DNA from: Clostridiaceae bacterium
GTDB lineage: Bacteria; Bacillota; Clostridia; DSM-8532
Length of the DNA stretch: 41,821 nucleotides
Reading direction: 5' to 3'
Assembly (NCBI GenBank): GCA_012719545.1
Contig: JAAYAD010000036.1
Coordinates: 1 to 41,821 of the forward strand
Below the pieces are notes generated by a model, which made no database searches, was not told the origin of the DNA, and worked only from the letters and a program-made list of their open reading frames with translations. Positions 24,430 through 32,582 of the stretch are shown here, in pieces (the stretch's first letter is position 1; each line of letters begins with the position of its first letter). The translations under genes and the position numbers were made by a program.

Positions 24430-24981
24430 ATGGTTACTGATTACATCAGGGAATTTGTTAAGCAAGAGTGCAAGAAAACGCAGTTAACTATGGATCTGTA
24501 TGAGAATCACATACTTCTTGTTGCCGAATATGGTGAAAGATTGTCAAAGCTTCTTGGTGCTGATAGTTTGGTTGTAGAATTGGCATCATATCTGCACGAT
24601 TTCTCCCCGGTTCATAATTTTGACCACAAAACAGACCATTCCATAAAAAATCCTAAACTTATTCAGGAACTCTTAAGGAAATTCAAATTCTCTGAAAGTA
24701 TTATAAAGGACGTTACTGAAACCATTATGGCAAATTCCAGGCCAATTAACGGAAAAGCCTCAATTGAAGCTATCTGCCTTTCAAATGCCGAAGCAATGTC
24801 CCAGCTTGCCAAGCCTGTATTCTGGATGTTTTTCAATAACAGCGCTGAGCAGAAGCCCTATAAGGAATGTGTAAAAACATATATTGACTGGATGGAGTCA
24901 AATTGGAAAACAATGATTAGTGAAGCCAAGGATATGATGGCTGAGGAATATGATTTCCTGAAAAAGCTGTATAATAAATAG
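24430..24981 (+). CDS. HD-domain protein, predicted phosphohydrolase
   Basis: A 183-residue soluble protein with an HD-type metal site: His27 (YENHILLVAEYGERL) and His56-Asp57 (SYLHDFSP), then an acidic downstream helix (IIKDVTETI). This order is that of small HD hydrolases acting on nucleotides or other phosphates. No second catalytic domain is attached. ATG 24430 has GGGAAGGAAG upstream. The longer frame opened at 24328 reads through non-coding leader. The gene is single and converges with the GH18 gene 7 bp away. Substrate unknown. Confidence 0.72.
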   Translation: MVTDYIREFVKQECKKTQLTMDLYENHILLVAEYGERLSKLLGADSLVVELASYLHDFSPVHNFDHKTDHSIKNPKLIQELLRKFKFSESIIKDVTETIMANSRPINGKASIEAICLSNAEAMSQLAKPVFWMFFNNSAEQKPYKECVKTYIDWMESNWKTMISEAKDMMAEEYDFLKKLYNK

Positions 24982-24988
24982 TCCAGTT

Positions 24989-26641
24989 TTACCTTGGCTC
25001 TACAATTCTCTCAGGTGTATCTATGGTAGGATCAATTATAGCCGGATAGGTCATGGAATAGGATGAAGCCCTGTTTATAAACGCGGCCATTTCTCCTCGT
25101 TTAACCAATCCGTTAGGTACGAAATTGCCGTCTGTGCTTCCCTTAACAATATCGTTGCTGGCAAGCCTCAATATTGCCTCATAGGACAGAGGATTCTTTT
25201 CATGGCTGATATCCTTAAAAGGATTAGCACCTGCGGGTTTTGGAAGCACAAGAATCCTGTCGAGAATCATGGCCATCTGTTCTCTTGTCAATGGCATATT
25301 GGGCTCGAATCTGTTGTTTCCCACTCCCAGCATAATCTGATATCTTTTTGCAATACCTATCATGTCACGGGCATAGTGGTTTACCGTATCTGCATACGGC
25401 TGACAGGGAGTTTCGTTTTCAAGCCCCAGAGCCCTGACCATTACAATAGCCGCTTCGGCTCTGGTCAAAGTACGGTTGGGTGCAAAGGAAACACTTGAGA
25501 CACCAATCATCCATCCTTTGCTGGCAAGAGCCAGAATATCATCCTGGGCATAATGACCGAGAATATCGTTGAAATATTTTCCGTTAAGCCATCTTTCAAA
25601 ATAATCCCATGTCTTTAAGGATTCCTGCCCAAGACACCAGCTGCCTACCCCCAGCAGGTTATTTTTCTGCACCAGGCTAAGCTTATATTTTAAAGACTGC
25701 TCATTATCATAATAGATATTATAGGTTCCTGCGCCCAAGGTATTGCCGCCCCAAAGCTTGGGTTTCTCGTCAGATGCTTTAATGGTTACTACTACCTTTG
25801 CAGTCTGGGTTTTGTTGTCATAGGTCATTTTTCCATTATATTTTGATAAAATAGATTCAATATCATATGCGGTGATGCCGCTTCCTCCCACAGTTGCGCC
25901 CTGTTTCCAGTAACGGCCGTAAAAGGGTAAACCTAAAAGGAGCTTCTCGGCAGGTATTTGTGTAAGGGCATATTTAATGGAGTTTTCTACAAAGGAACTG
26001 CTGGCAACAGGACCTTCAGGTCCTCCATAATAGCTTTCATCATAGGTCATTACCAGTATCCAGTCGCACAACTCGCCCAGAGCTTTGTAATCGTATGAGC
26101 CAGCCCAACCGTAATAAACACCGTACGGGTTGGCGGCAACAGCAATTGACAAGCTTTTATCCGGCGGCAAAGCAAGTCTTAAACGCCTTATAAAATCAGT
26201 ATAGTTGTTTCTGTCATCCTGAGTTAAATTTTCAATATCTATATTGACACCGTCAAAACCGTACTGGCTTACAGCGCTTACTATCTGGTTAACAAGTGAT
26301 ACGCGATTGCTCAACGCAGCCCGGCCTAAGGTTCTGTCCCAGTGGTTGGACAAAAAAGGAGTTACTTTTATGCCACGAGCATGCATTGCGTCAACAAGCT
26401 TTGTATCTATTTTAGACAAGAGTTTCAGATCCCCGTTTGGATATATCTCAAAGTAATCAGGGCATACGACTGTGATGGATTCCTTCGCCCTGTCAACATA
26501 ATTAATGTACATGGATGTAGTGCCTGCGTAAAGATATGTCAGATTCATCCTTGATTCCAGTGCAGTGGACCTGAAGTTAAAAATGCAGGCGGCTATTGAT
26601 ATCAGTATGACGGTTTTTTTTATAATGCCTTTTATTTTCAT
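24989..26641 (-). CDS. SLH-anchored family 18 glycoside hydrolase
   Basis: A 550-residue exported protein. An N-terminal signal or anchor helix (about 8-23) is followed by a GH18 barrel (about 33-350) with the catalytic motif DGVNIDIE (130-137; acid Glu137), and MTYDESYYGGPEGP further on. Three SLH repeats follow (roughly 355-400, 415-460 and 480-525), which would bind pyruvylated wall polymer. The GH18 part resembles the SleL/YaaH/YdhD group that acts on N-acetylglucosamine bonds of spore cortex or wall. There is no LysM domain, so attachment would be through the S-layer. A vegetative wall or chitin-like substrate is therefore also possible. Confidence 0.88.
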   Translation of the reverse strand: MKIKGIIKKTVILISIAACIFNFRSTALESRMNLTYLYAGTTSMYINYVDRAKESITVVCPDYFEIYPNGDLKLLSKIDTKLVDAMHARGIKVTPFLSNHWDRTLGRAALSNRVSLVNQIVSAVSQYGFDGVNIDIENLTQDDRNNYTDFIRRLRLALPPDKSLSIAVAANPYGVYYGWAGSYDYKALGELCDWILVMTYDESYYGGPEGPVASSSFVENSIKYALTQIPAEKLLLGLPFYGRYWKQGATVGGSGITAYDIESILSKYNGKMTYDNKTQTAKVVVTIKASDEKPKLWGGNTLGAGTYNIYYDNEQSLKYKLSLVQKNNLLGVGSWCLGQESLKTWDYFERWLNGKYFNDILGHYAQDDILALASKGWMIGVSSVSFAPNRTLTRAEAAIVMVRALGLENETPCQPYADTVNHYARDMIGIAKRYQIMLGVGNNRFEPNMPLTREQMAMILDRILVLPKPAGANPFKDISHEKNPLSYEAILRLASNDIVKGSTDGNFVPNGLVKRGEMAAFINRASSYSMTYPAIIDPTIDTPERIVEPR

Positions 26642-26783
26642 ACGGCCTCACTTATCCCTGAGCTGTCATGTTCCAAATGCTGTAACTATGGATATTATCC
26701 GCTGGATATATTATTATAAAAAGTGAAATTAACTATGCATTGCAAGGCTTGTGTGAAATTTGCCTAATAAAGGAGCAATTGTT

Positions 26784-27197
26784 ATGTTCTTCAGAAAAAT
26801 TAAATCAAGTCCCCCTGAAGGAATGGCATTTATAACGACAGCAAGTGATGTTATTGAAGCGGAAGTAATTGAATCACGCCTTAAGGCTTCAGGAATTCCG
26901 GTTTTAAAAAAACACAGGGGGCCGGGCGGATATATTGCTGTTGTTCTCGGCAATTCAACGTATGGCATAGATATGTTTGTGCCCGAGGACAGAGCGGATG
27001 AGGCAAAATCAATTCTCGAATCAGCAGATGGTATAAGCGATGAGGATATTCTTTCTGACCCGTCCTTTAATGATGAAAGTGTCAGGGCTGCCAATGAGGA
27101 ATACTTAAAGAAACTGGACAGGCGCAATATTTGGATGGCTGTATTTTTTATTGCGGCTATAGCGGTGCTGATTTATTTTATCAGCGTTAATATGTAG
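26784..27197 (+). CDS. DUF2007-domain protein with C-terminal membrane helix
   Basis: A 137-residue protein. Residues about 15-80 resemble DUF2007 (a PII-like, ferredoxin-fold domain): VIEAEVIESRLKASGIPVLKK, later YGIDMFVPEDRADEAKSIL. A single transmembrane helix (about 117-134) ends the chain, placing the domain on the inner face of the membrane. ATG 26784 follows AAAGGAG by 9 nt. No partner gene is adjacent, and the function of the family is unknown. Confidence 0.75.
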   Translation: MFFRKIKSSPPEGMAFITTASDVIEAEVIESRLKASGIPVLKKHRGPGGYIAVVLGNSTYGIDMFVPEDRADEAKSILESADGISDEDILSDPSFNDESVRAANEEYLKKLDRRNIWMAVFFIAAIAVLIYFISVNM

Positions 27198-27481
27198 TTG
27201 CTTTATTCTTTTTGTGAATCTTTGGAATCTTGTGAGTTTTAATATTGAATTAAATATGCAGGATGTTTATAATTGATTTTATGTAAAAACCTGTGCATGT
27301 GTCTTTAGTTTTCAGTATTAAAAGCCACTGACTATTTTTGCTTGCAATATTGAAAATATTAATTGCATGTTATTTAATAATAATGTGCAATAAAGGCTGT
27401 TTACGGCGTTGTAACCATTATAAAATAAGCAATATCCGGAAAAAATACACAGGATTATGAAAAAGGTGGAGATGAAATTAC
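27198..27481. other. AT-rich intergenic region before asnS
   Basis: I find no gene here and no T-box (no AGGGTGGNACCGCG-type antiterminator and no terminator hairpin), although aminoacyl-tRNA synthetase genes of Firmicutes often have one. AAGGTGGAG at the end serves as the ribosome binding site of asnS. No convincing promoter could be fixed. Confidence 0.5.
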
Positions 27482-28873
27482 ATGGAAAGAACAGAAATCC
27501 GTAAACTCTACAATACCTTTAAGAGCTTGACCGGTCAGGAAGTTGTGGTATGCGGTTGGGTACGTACAATAAGAGATTCAAAGACTTTTGGCTTCATAGA
27601 AATAAATGACGGTTCTTATTTTAAGAATCTGCAGATTGTTTTTGACAATACCCTGATCAATTTTGCCGAGATTGCCAAATTAAATGTTGGAAGCGCCATA
27701 GTGGTAAAAGGTAATGTGGTTGAAACACCTCAGGCTAAGCAGCCCTTTGAGATTAAAGCTTCACAGATTGATATTGAAGGCGCTTCAGCTCCTGAATATC
27801 CCCTTCAGAAAAAACGCCACAGCTTTGAGTTCTTAAGAACCATTGCACATTTAAGACCAAGAACCAATACTTTTTCCGCTGTGTTCAAGGTAAGATCCGT
27901 ACTGGCTTACGCAATTCATAAATTCTTCCAGGAAAGAGGCTTTGTATATGTCCATACTCCCATTATCACCAGCAGTGACTGTGAGGGTGCGGGAGAGATG
28001 TTCCAGGTAACTACTCTGGACCTTAACAATGTTCCTCTGACTGAAAATGGCGAGGTTGATTACAGTCAGGACTTCTTCGGAAAGCACACCGGTCTTACCG
28101 TAAGCGGCCAGCTTGCCGTTGAGCCTTACGCACTGGCCTTTGGCAAGGTTTATACTTTCGGCCCCACTTTCCGTGCTGAAAACAGCAATACCACACGCCA
28201 TGCCGCAGAATTCTGGATGATTGAACCTGAAATTGCTTTTGCGGATCTTAAGGATGACATGAAGCTGGCTGAGGACATGATCCGCTACATTATAAGCTAT
28301 GTTATGGAAAACGCAAAGGAAGAGATGGATTTCTTCAACCAGTTTATTGATACCGGTCTGTATGAAAGACTCAATGGCATACTTAATTCGGACTTTGGCT
28401 GCATTACCTATACAGAGGCCATTGAGCTATTAAAGAAGAGCGGCCAGCAGTTCCAGTACCCCGTTGAATGGGGCAATGACCTCCAGACCGAGCATGAGAG
28501 GTATTTGACAGAGCAGGTTATGAAGAAGCCTGTGTTTGTAATAGATTATCCCAAGGATATAAAGGCTTTCTATATGAGGCTCAATGATGACAACAAGACC
28601 GTTGCCGCTATGGACCTTCTTGTTCCCGGAGTTGGCGAAATCATTGGTGGAAGCCAGAGAGAAGAACGCTATGAGGTTCTTGAAAAGAGAATGGAAGAAA
28701 TGGGTCTCAAAAAAGAAGACTATGCCTGGTATCTGGACACCCGCCGCTTTGGCGGAGCACGTCATGCAGGCTTTGGTCTGGGATTTGAGCGTATGCTCAT
28801 GTACATGACAGGCATGCAGAATATCCGTGACGTTATTCCTTATCCCAGAACAGTTAATAACGCAGATTTCTGA
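27482..28873 (+). CDS. asnS: Asparaginyl-tRNA synthetase
   Basis: A 463-residue class IIb synthetase that charges tRNA-Asn. The N-terminal OB fold (about 15-105) includes [22 protein letters not shown]. The catalytic domain has motif 2 [19 protein letters not shown] and motif 3 [10 protein letters not shown] near the C-terminus. The length and the lack of an insertion domain fit AsnRS rather than AspRS. Codon use is of the highly expressed type. Direct charging of Asn makes Gln/Asn amidation of tRNA less necessary for this pair. It ends at a shared terminator with nagA. Confidence 0.95.
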   Translation: MERTEIRKLYNTFKSLTGQEVVVCGWVRTIRDSKTFGFIEINDGSYFKNLQIVFDNTLINFAEIAKLNVGSAIVVKGNVVETPQAKQPFEIKASQIDIEGASAPEYPLQKKRHSFEFLRTIAHLRPRTNTFSAVFKVRSVLAYAIHKFFQERGFVYVHTPIITSSDCEGAGEMFQVTTLDLNNVPLTENGEVDYSQDFFGKHTGLTVSGQLAVEPYALAFGKVYTFGPTFRAENSNTTRHAAEFWMIEPEIAFADLKDDMKLAEDMIRYIISYVMENAKEEMDFFNQFIDTGLYERLNGILNSDFGCITYTEAIELLKKSGQQFQYPVEWGNDLQTEHERYLTEQVMKKPVFVIDYPKDIKAFYMRLNDDNKTVAAMDLLVPGVGEIIGGSQREERYEVLEKRMEEMGLKKEDYAWYLDTRRFGGARHAGFGLGFERMLMYMTGMQNIRDVIPYPRTVNNADF

Positions 28874-28916
28874 TAGCACTTATTGGATAAGCCTTAGGGC
28901 AAAAGACATAAAAATT

Positions 28917-28943
28917 ACGGGAGCTGTTATGCTCCCGTTTTTC
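28917..28943. terminator. Shared terminator of asnS and nagA
   Basis: ACGGGAGC (28917-28924) and GCTCCCGT (28931-28938) form a perfect stem with a 6-nt loop, followed by TTTTCTT on the plus side and TAATTTTT on the minus side. The nagA stop codon (28927-28929) lies in the loop. Confidence 0.85.
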
Positions 28944-30084
28944 TTTCATAAACAATTTGACCGTTTACAATTGTCGCGTCAATATTAAATTCATTGTCCA
29001 GAATCACTAAATCGGCATCTTTTCCTTCCTGTATTGTGCCTTTATGGCTATCCAAACCAAAGAGCCTTGCAGGATTTAATGTAAGAAGGGGAATAACTTC
29101 TTCTAAGGTTCTTCCTGTAAAGGCCATGATGTTTTTAAGAGCATTAATCATTGTTAAGGTGCTTCCTGCCCTGATGCCGTTTAACAGCTTGGCATCGCCG
29201 TTTTCCACTACAATTTTGTTTACGCCCAGCGTATATTCCCCATCCTTAAGACCTGCCGCCATAATGCTGTCGGTAACGGCTATTACCCGGTCAAGACCCT
29301 TGCATTTAATTATGAGCCTTACTGTTGCGGGATGAAGGTGCCTTCCGTCACAAATGGCTTCGGAATAAATCTCGCTTTCCAATACAGCGCCTGGAATGGC
29401 GGGATTGTGATGGTGAATTGGCCTCATGGCGTTAAATATGTGGGTAGCACACCTTGCTCCTGCTTTTATGGCCTCTATTGCGGTTTCATAATCTGCACCA
29501 GAATGGCCTATGGCAACAACAACTCCTAAATCATGCAATTTCCTAATCAGGCCAAGGCCGCCGTCTATCTCAGGAGCAATAGTAATATATATAATTTTTC
29601 CGTCAGCTTTTTTCTGATATTTCTCAAAAAGCTCAATATCGGCATTTCTAAGCAGGTGCTCCGGCATTGAGCCTTTGTACCCATGATCGAGGAAGGGGCC
29701 TTCAAGATGTATTCCGAGAAGCCTTGCGCCTTCTATGGGCTTTTCCATTGCCTCTTTTATCTGCTCTATGCACCAGATGGTGTTTTCTTCGGTATCAGTG
29801 ACCAGTGATGCAATCCAGTTTGTTACTCCCTGACTTGCAAAAAAGCGGCTTAATGTCAATAAATCCTGGGTTGTTGCATGATTAATGTCAACACCAAAAC
29901 CGCCATGGGTGTGTATATCAATAAAGCCTGGGACAATTTTTTTATCATTTGCATCTACTTCCTGAAAGGAATTGGTATTGTCTTTATCGCCAATTGATGC
30001 AATTTTGCCATCTATAATTGTAATATTGGTATTTTTAAAGGATCCGTCAACCAATACAGAACCGTTCCTGATAAATAAACCCAT
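28927..30084 (-). CDS. nagA: N-acetylglucosamine-6-phosphate deacetylase
   Basis: A 385-residue amidohydrolase that converts GlcNAc-6-P to GlcN-6-P in aminosugar use and wall recycling. Metal and catalytic motifs are in order: IHTHGG (His58, His60), GIHLEGPF, GHSGADY, THIFNAM and the catalytic Asp in AVTDSIMAAG. The ATG at 30084 is preferred because GAGGGG lies just upstream and overlaps the earlier GTG at 30093. No nagB or sugar permease is adjacent. The gene lies 92 bp downstream of gatD and appears to have its own promoter and a palindromic operator. Confidence 0.93.
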   Translation of the reverse strand: MGLFIRNGSVLVDGSFKNTNITIIDGKIASIGDKDNTNSFQEVDANDKKIVPGFIDIHTHGGFGVDINHATTQDLLTLSRFFASQGVTNWIASLVTDTEENTIWCIEQIKEAMEKPIEGARLLGIHLEGPFLDHGYKGSMPEHLLRNADIELFEKYQKKADGKIIYITIAPEIDGGLGLIRKLHDLGVVVAIGHSGADYETAIEAIKAGARCATHIFNAMRPIHHHNPAIPGAVLESEIYSEAICDGRHLHPATVRLIIKCKGLDRVIAVTDSIMAAGLKDGEYTLGVNKIVVENGDAKLLNGIRAGSTLTMINALKNIMAFTGRTLEEVIPLLTLNPARLFGLDSHKGTIQEGKDADLVILDNEFNIDATIVNGQIVYERKTGA

Positions 30085-30098
30085 AACTGACACCCCTC

Positions 30099-30114
30099 AT
30101 GGCCATATGACCAT
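30099..30114. promoter_or_regulatory. Palindromic operator candidate of nagA
   Basis: ATGGCCATATGACCAT is a near-perfect 16-bp palindrome (ATGG-N-CATATG-N-CCAT). It lies between the putative nagA promoter and its ribosome binding site. GntR-type regulators of aminosugar genes (NagR/DasR) use TGGTC...GACCA-like sites, but the spacing here differs. Confidence 0.4.
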
Positions 30115-30133
30115 ATTTTTTATATCCGAGTTA

Positions 30134-30142
30134 ATTATACCA
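30134..30142 (-). promoter_or_regulatory. Extended -10 promoter of nagA
   Basis: On the minus strand the sequence reads TGGTATAAT, a perfect extended -10 element. There is no good -35. The start would lie near 30127, upstream of the palindrome at 30099-30114. Confidence 0.45.
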
Positions 30143-30176
30143 TACCAATCCCGTTATATTTGGGAAAGCAGAACAA

Positions 30177-30923
30177 TTATGACAATAATTTTTTGACCAT
30201 AGAATCATGGGCGAGCTTTTCAAAATTGTCGTCAAGAGGGGAAAGCCCCGTAAAATCAGGATACTTGTTTAACAGGGCAAGAGTAATAAGATGGTCCGTC
30301 AGGGCAGGGTTCTTGGGCAATAAACTGCCGTGGGAATAGGAGCAGTAGGTATTTTTATAAATTGCACCCTCAAAGCCATCCTCGCCGTTATTTCCAAATC
30401 CCTTGACTACTTTGCCCAAAGGCTTTACTCCTTCTCCCAGATAGGTTTTTCCGGAATGATTTTCAAAGCCTACAACTAATTTTTGATTTTCGTCACCTTT
30501 AAGAAAATCACAAGAAAATACAAGGTTGCCAATAAGCCTTGTTTCACCGCCGTGGGTCCAGATGTCAAGGGCGCCAATGCATTCTATTTCACTTCCGGTA
30601 TGGGTTTTATAGTATTTGCCAAGAAGCTGGAATCCTCCGCAGATACCAAGGAACACCTTTCCTGCTTCCACTGCCTCTATTATTCTCTGAGCCTTGCCTT
30701 TTGCCAGATCGTCCTTTATTATTGACTGCTCATAATCCTGGCCTCCGCCTAAGAAAATGATATCGTAGTCTTCATACTGAAATTCATCGTTAATGGAAAC
30801 CTTTACTACCTTAACATCAATATCCCGCCAATGGCAGCGCCTTGAAAGGGCAATTATGTTTCCCCTGTCACCGTAAAGGTTCATAAGATCAGGATAAAGA
30901 TGGCATATGGTTAACTCGTACAT
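30177..30923 (-). CDS. gatD: Lipid II isoglutaminyl synthase, glutaminase subunit GatD
   Basis: A 248-residue class I (triad) glutamine amidotransferase of the cobyric-acid-synthase-like group. The nucleophile is Cys95 in FLGICGGFQLLG and the catalytic His is His198 in SYSHGSLLPKNP. With MurT it amidates the D-Glu of the lipid II stem peptide to D-isoglutamine, using ammonia from glutamine. The gene starts 11 bp after murT, with AAGGAG as its ribosome binding site, so the two form an operon. The order murT-gatD is as in staphylococci and other Gram-positives. Confidence 0.92.
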   Translation of the reverse strand: MYELTICHLYPDLMNLYGDRGNIIALSRRCHWRDIDVKVVKVSINDEFQYEDYDIIFLGGGQDYEQSIIKDDLAKGKAQRIIEAVEAGKVFLGICGGFQLLGKYYKTHTGSEIECIGALDIWTHGGETRLIGNLVFSCDFLKGDENQKLVVGFENHSGKTYLGEGVKPLGKVVKGFGNNGEDGFEGAIYKNTYCSYSHGSLLPKNPALTDHLITLALLNKYPDFTGLSPLDDNFEKLAHDSMVKKLLS

Positions 30924-30934
30924 AATGATACTCC

Positions 30935-32332
30935 TTACTTCCAGAAATCCTTAAGCCTGTAGCGTTCCTTCATAATCTTTCTGATATCCAGCATTGCCGT
31001 ATATGTGGGAAGTAGATATATAGTTTCATTTTCCTTTACAGACTGTATTGCCTCATCAATGAGCTTGTTTTCATCATGCTCTATTTTTATTCTCTTCTCG
31101 GGAATGCCAGCGTATTTCAGGCGCAGAGCCATATCCTCAGCCCTGATACCTGAAACAAGGAAGGAGCGGATTTTTTCCTGCATGAAGGCAAGAATTTCAA
31201 GATCCGCGTCCCATATCCAGGATATATCAGTACCGTCGGCCAGTTTGTCATTCAGGGCAAGAGCAACGCAGCAATGATTGGTTTGGGTAAGAAGATACCT
31301 TAAGACCTGGTTAAATCCGGTGGGGTTCTTTACAAGGATCATCTTAATTTCCCTGTTCATTACCTTTACCGACTCCATGCGTCCAAAACCGCACTCGAAG
31401 CCCTCAAGGACATATACAAGATCTTCTTCGGAAAGTCCAAATTGGTGCCCCAATGCCGTGCCAGCAAGTGCATTATAGATGTTGTACAGGCCGGGAAGAG
31501 CAAGTTTTGCCGACAACTTGCCGTTGGGTATTTTTATTTCAATGGTGGATGTTAAACTGTCGTAGCCAAGAACCTCGGTACATTCAATTTGGGCTTCGGG
31601 CCTTTTATAGCCGCAGGATGGACAGGAAAAGTGCCCTAAATGGCCAAAGGTTTTATCACTATAGTCATAGCGTGCAGAACAATAAATGCAAAAAGGGGCA
31701 TCGGAACTGATTTCAGTATTGTCCTCAGGATAGGCGTTTTGTGCAAAACCAAAGTAAACTACAGGATTGGGCACATTCTGTCCTAAGGATGCGCACAATG
31801 AATCGTCGGCATTTAGAATAAGGGTTGATTCGGGAGTGCCCTGGATTCCTTCCCTTACCTTGTCGAGAGTGGTGTACAGTTCTCCGTAACGGTCAAGCTG
31901 ATCCCTGAAAAAGTTTGTGACAATAACTATCTCGGGCTTAAGCTTGGGAGCAGTTCTGGCGAATGCCGCCTCGTCGGTTTCAAGGAGGGCGGTACGCACC
32001 ATGGGCTTTCCCGTAAGGGATATGGCACTTATAAGGGTGGTTGTAAGACCGCTGGCAAGATTAGCTCCCGATTTGTTCGAAATATATTTCATTCCTGTTC
32101 TGTCAAGCATCCCGGCTGCAATTCGGGATGTGGTGGTTTTTCCATTGGTTCCGGTAATCATAATTATCCGGAACTTGCCTGAAAGGGCAGAAAGCATCTC
32201 CGGATATATTTTTAAGGCAATTTTTCCGGGAAGGCTTGTCCCGCCCCTTCCAATAAGCCTTAATCCGTACAGTGCAAGCTTTGACAATATTATTGCAGTA
32301 CTAAAGCGTATCTTTCTTATAAAGTTCTCCAT
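30935..32332 (-). CDS. murT: Lipid II isoglutaminyl synthase, Mur ligase-like subunit MurT
   Basis: A 465-residue Mur-ligase homologue. The ATP-binding loop MITGTNGKTTTSR lies at 58-70. A four-cysteine zinc ribbon, CIYCSARY...CPSCGY (about 200-235), is inserted in the central domain and is diagnostic of MurT. The C-terminal domain is DUF1727-like. It activates the D-Glu carboxyl so that GatD-derived ammonia can attack. ATG 32332 is chosen because AGGAGC precedes it at 8 nt and homologues begin near this point. The longer frame to 32401 runs through a hairpin-rich leader. Confidence 0.92.
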   Translation of the reverse strand: MENFIRKIRFSTAIILSKLALYGLRLIGRGGTSLPGKIALKIYPEMLSALSGKFRIIMITGTNGKTTTSRIAAGMLDRTGMKYISNKSGANLASGLTTTLISAISLTGKPMVRTALLETDEAAFARTAPKLKPEIVIVTNFFRDQLDRYGELYTTLDKVREGIQGTPESTLILNADDSLCASLGQNVPNPVVYFGFAQNAYPEDNTEISSDAPFCIYCSARYDYSDKTFGHLGHFSCPSCGYKRPEAQIECTEVLGYDSLTSTIEIKIPNGKLSAKLALPGLYNIYNALAGTALGHQFGLSEEDLVYVLEGFECGFGRMESVKVMNREIKMILVKNPTGFNQVLRYLLTQTNHCCVALALNDKLADGTDISWIWDADLEILAFMQEKIRSFLVSGIRAEDMALRLKYAGIPEKRIKIEHDENKLIDEAIQSVKENETIYLLPTYTAMLDIRKIMKERYRLKDFWK

Positions 32333-32356
32333 AAGTCCGCTCCTGACAGCGCCAAT

Positions 32357-32380
32357 GAAAAAGACGGCCCTGTGTCCGTC
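32357..32380 (-). terminator. Terminator-like hairpin in the murT leader
   Basis: On the minus strand GACGG (32380-32376) and CCGTC (32367-32363) form a stem with an 8-nt loop followed by TTTTTC. An outer pair, CGCCAA (32391-32386) and TTGGCG (32355-32350), can enclose the whole and would compete for or shield the U-run. It lies between a possible -10 (TATAAT on the minus strand near 32422-32427) and the murT start, so premature termination is possible. Confidence 0.4.
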
Positions 32381-32582
32381 CCCCTTTGGCGTATATGGCA
32401 AATAATTTGTATTTTGTATATATTATATCCTGATTAAGCCTTTATAGTCCCGGCAAAAGCTGAATTATGTCAAGATTATGGCCTTAAGCTTTTGCCAATA
32501 TTACATTGGAATAAATTATGCCTTTATTATACAATATGATATGGATACAGTACAAGCAAAGGAATATGCGGAGGAAAAAACG

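Noticed and set aside
27198..27481. T-box leader expected before asnS
   Set aside because: No T-box sequence, specifier-loop arrangement or terminator hairpin was found; AAGGTGGAG just before the start is only the ribosome binding site.
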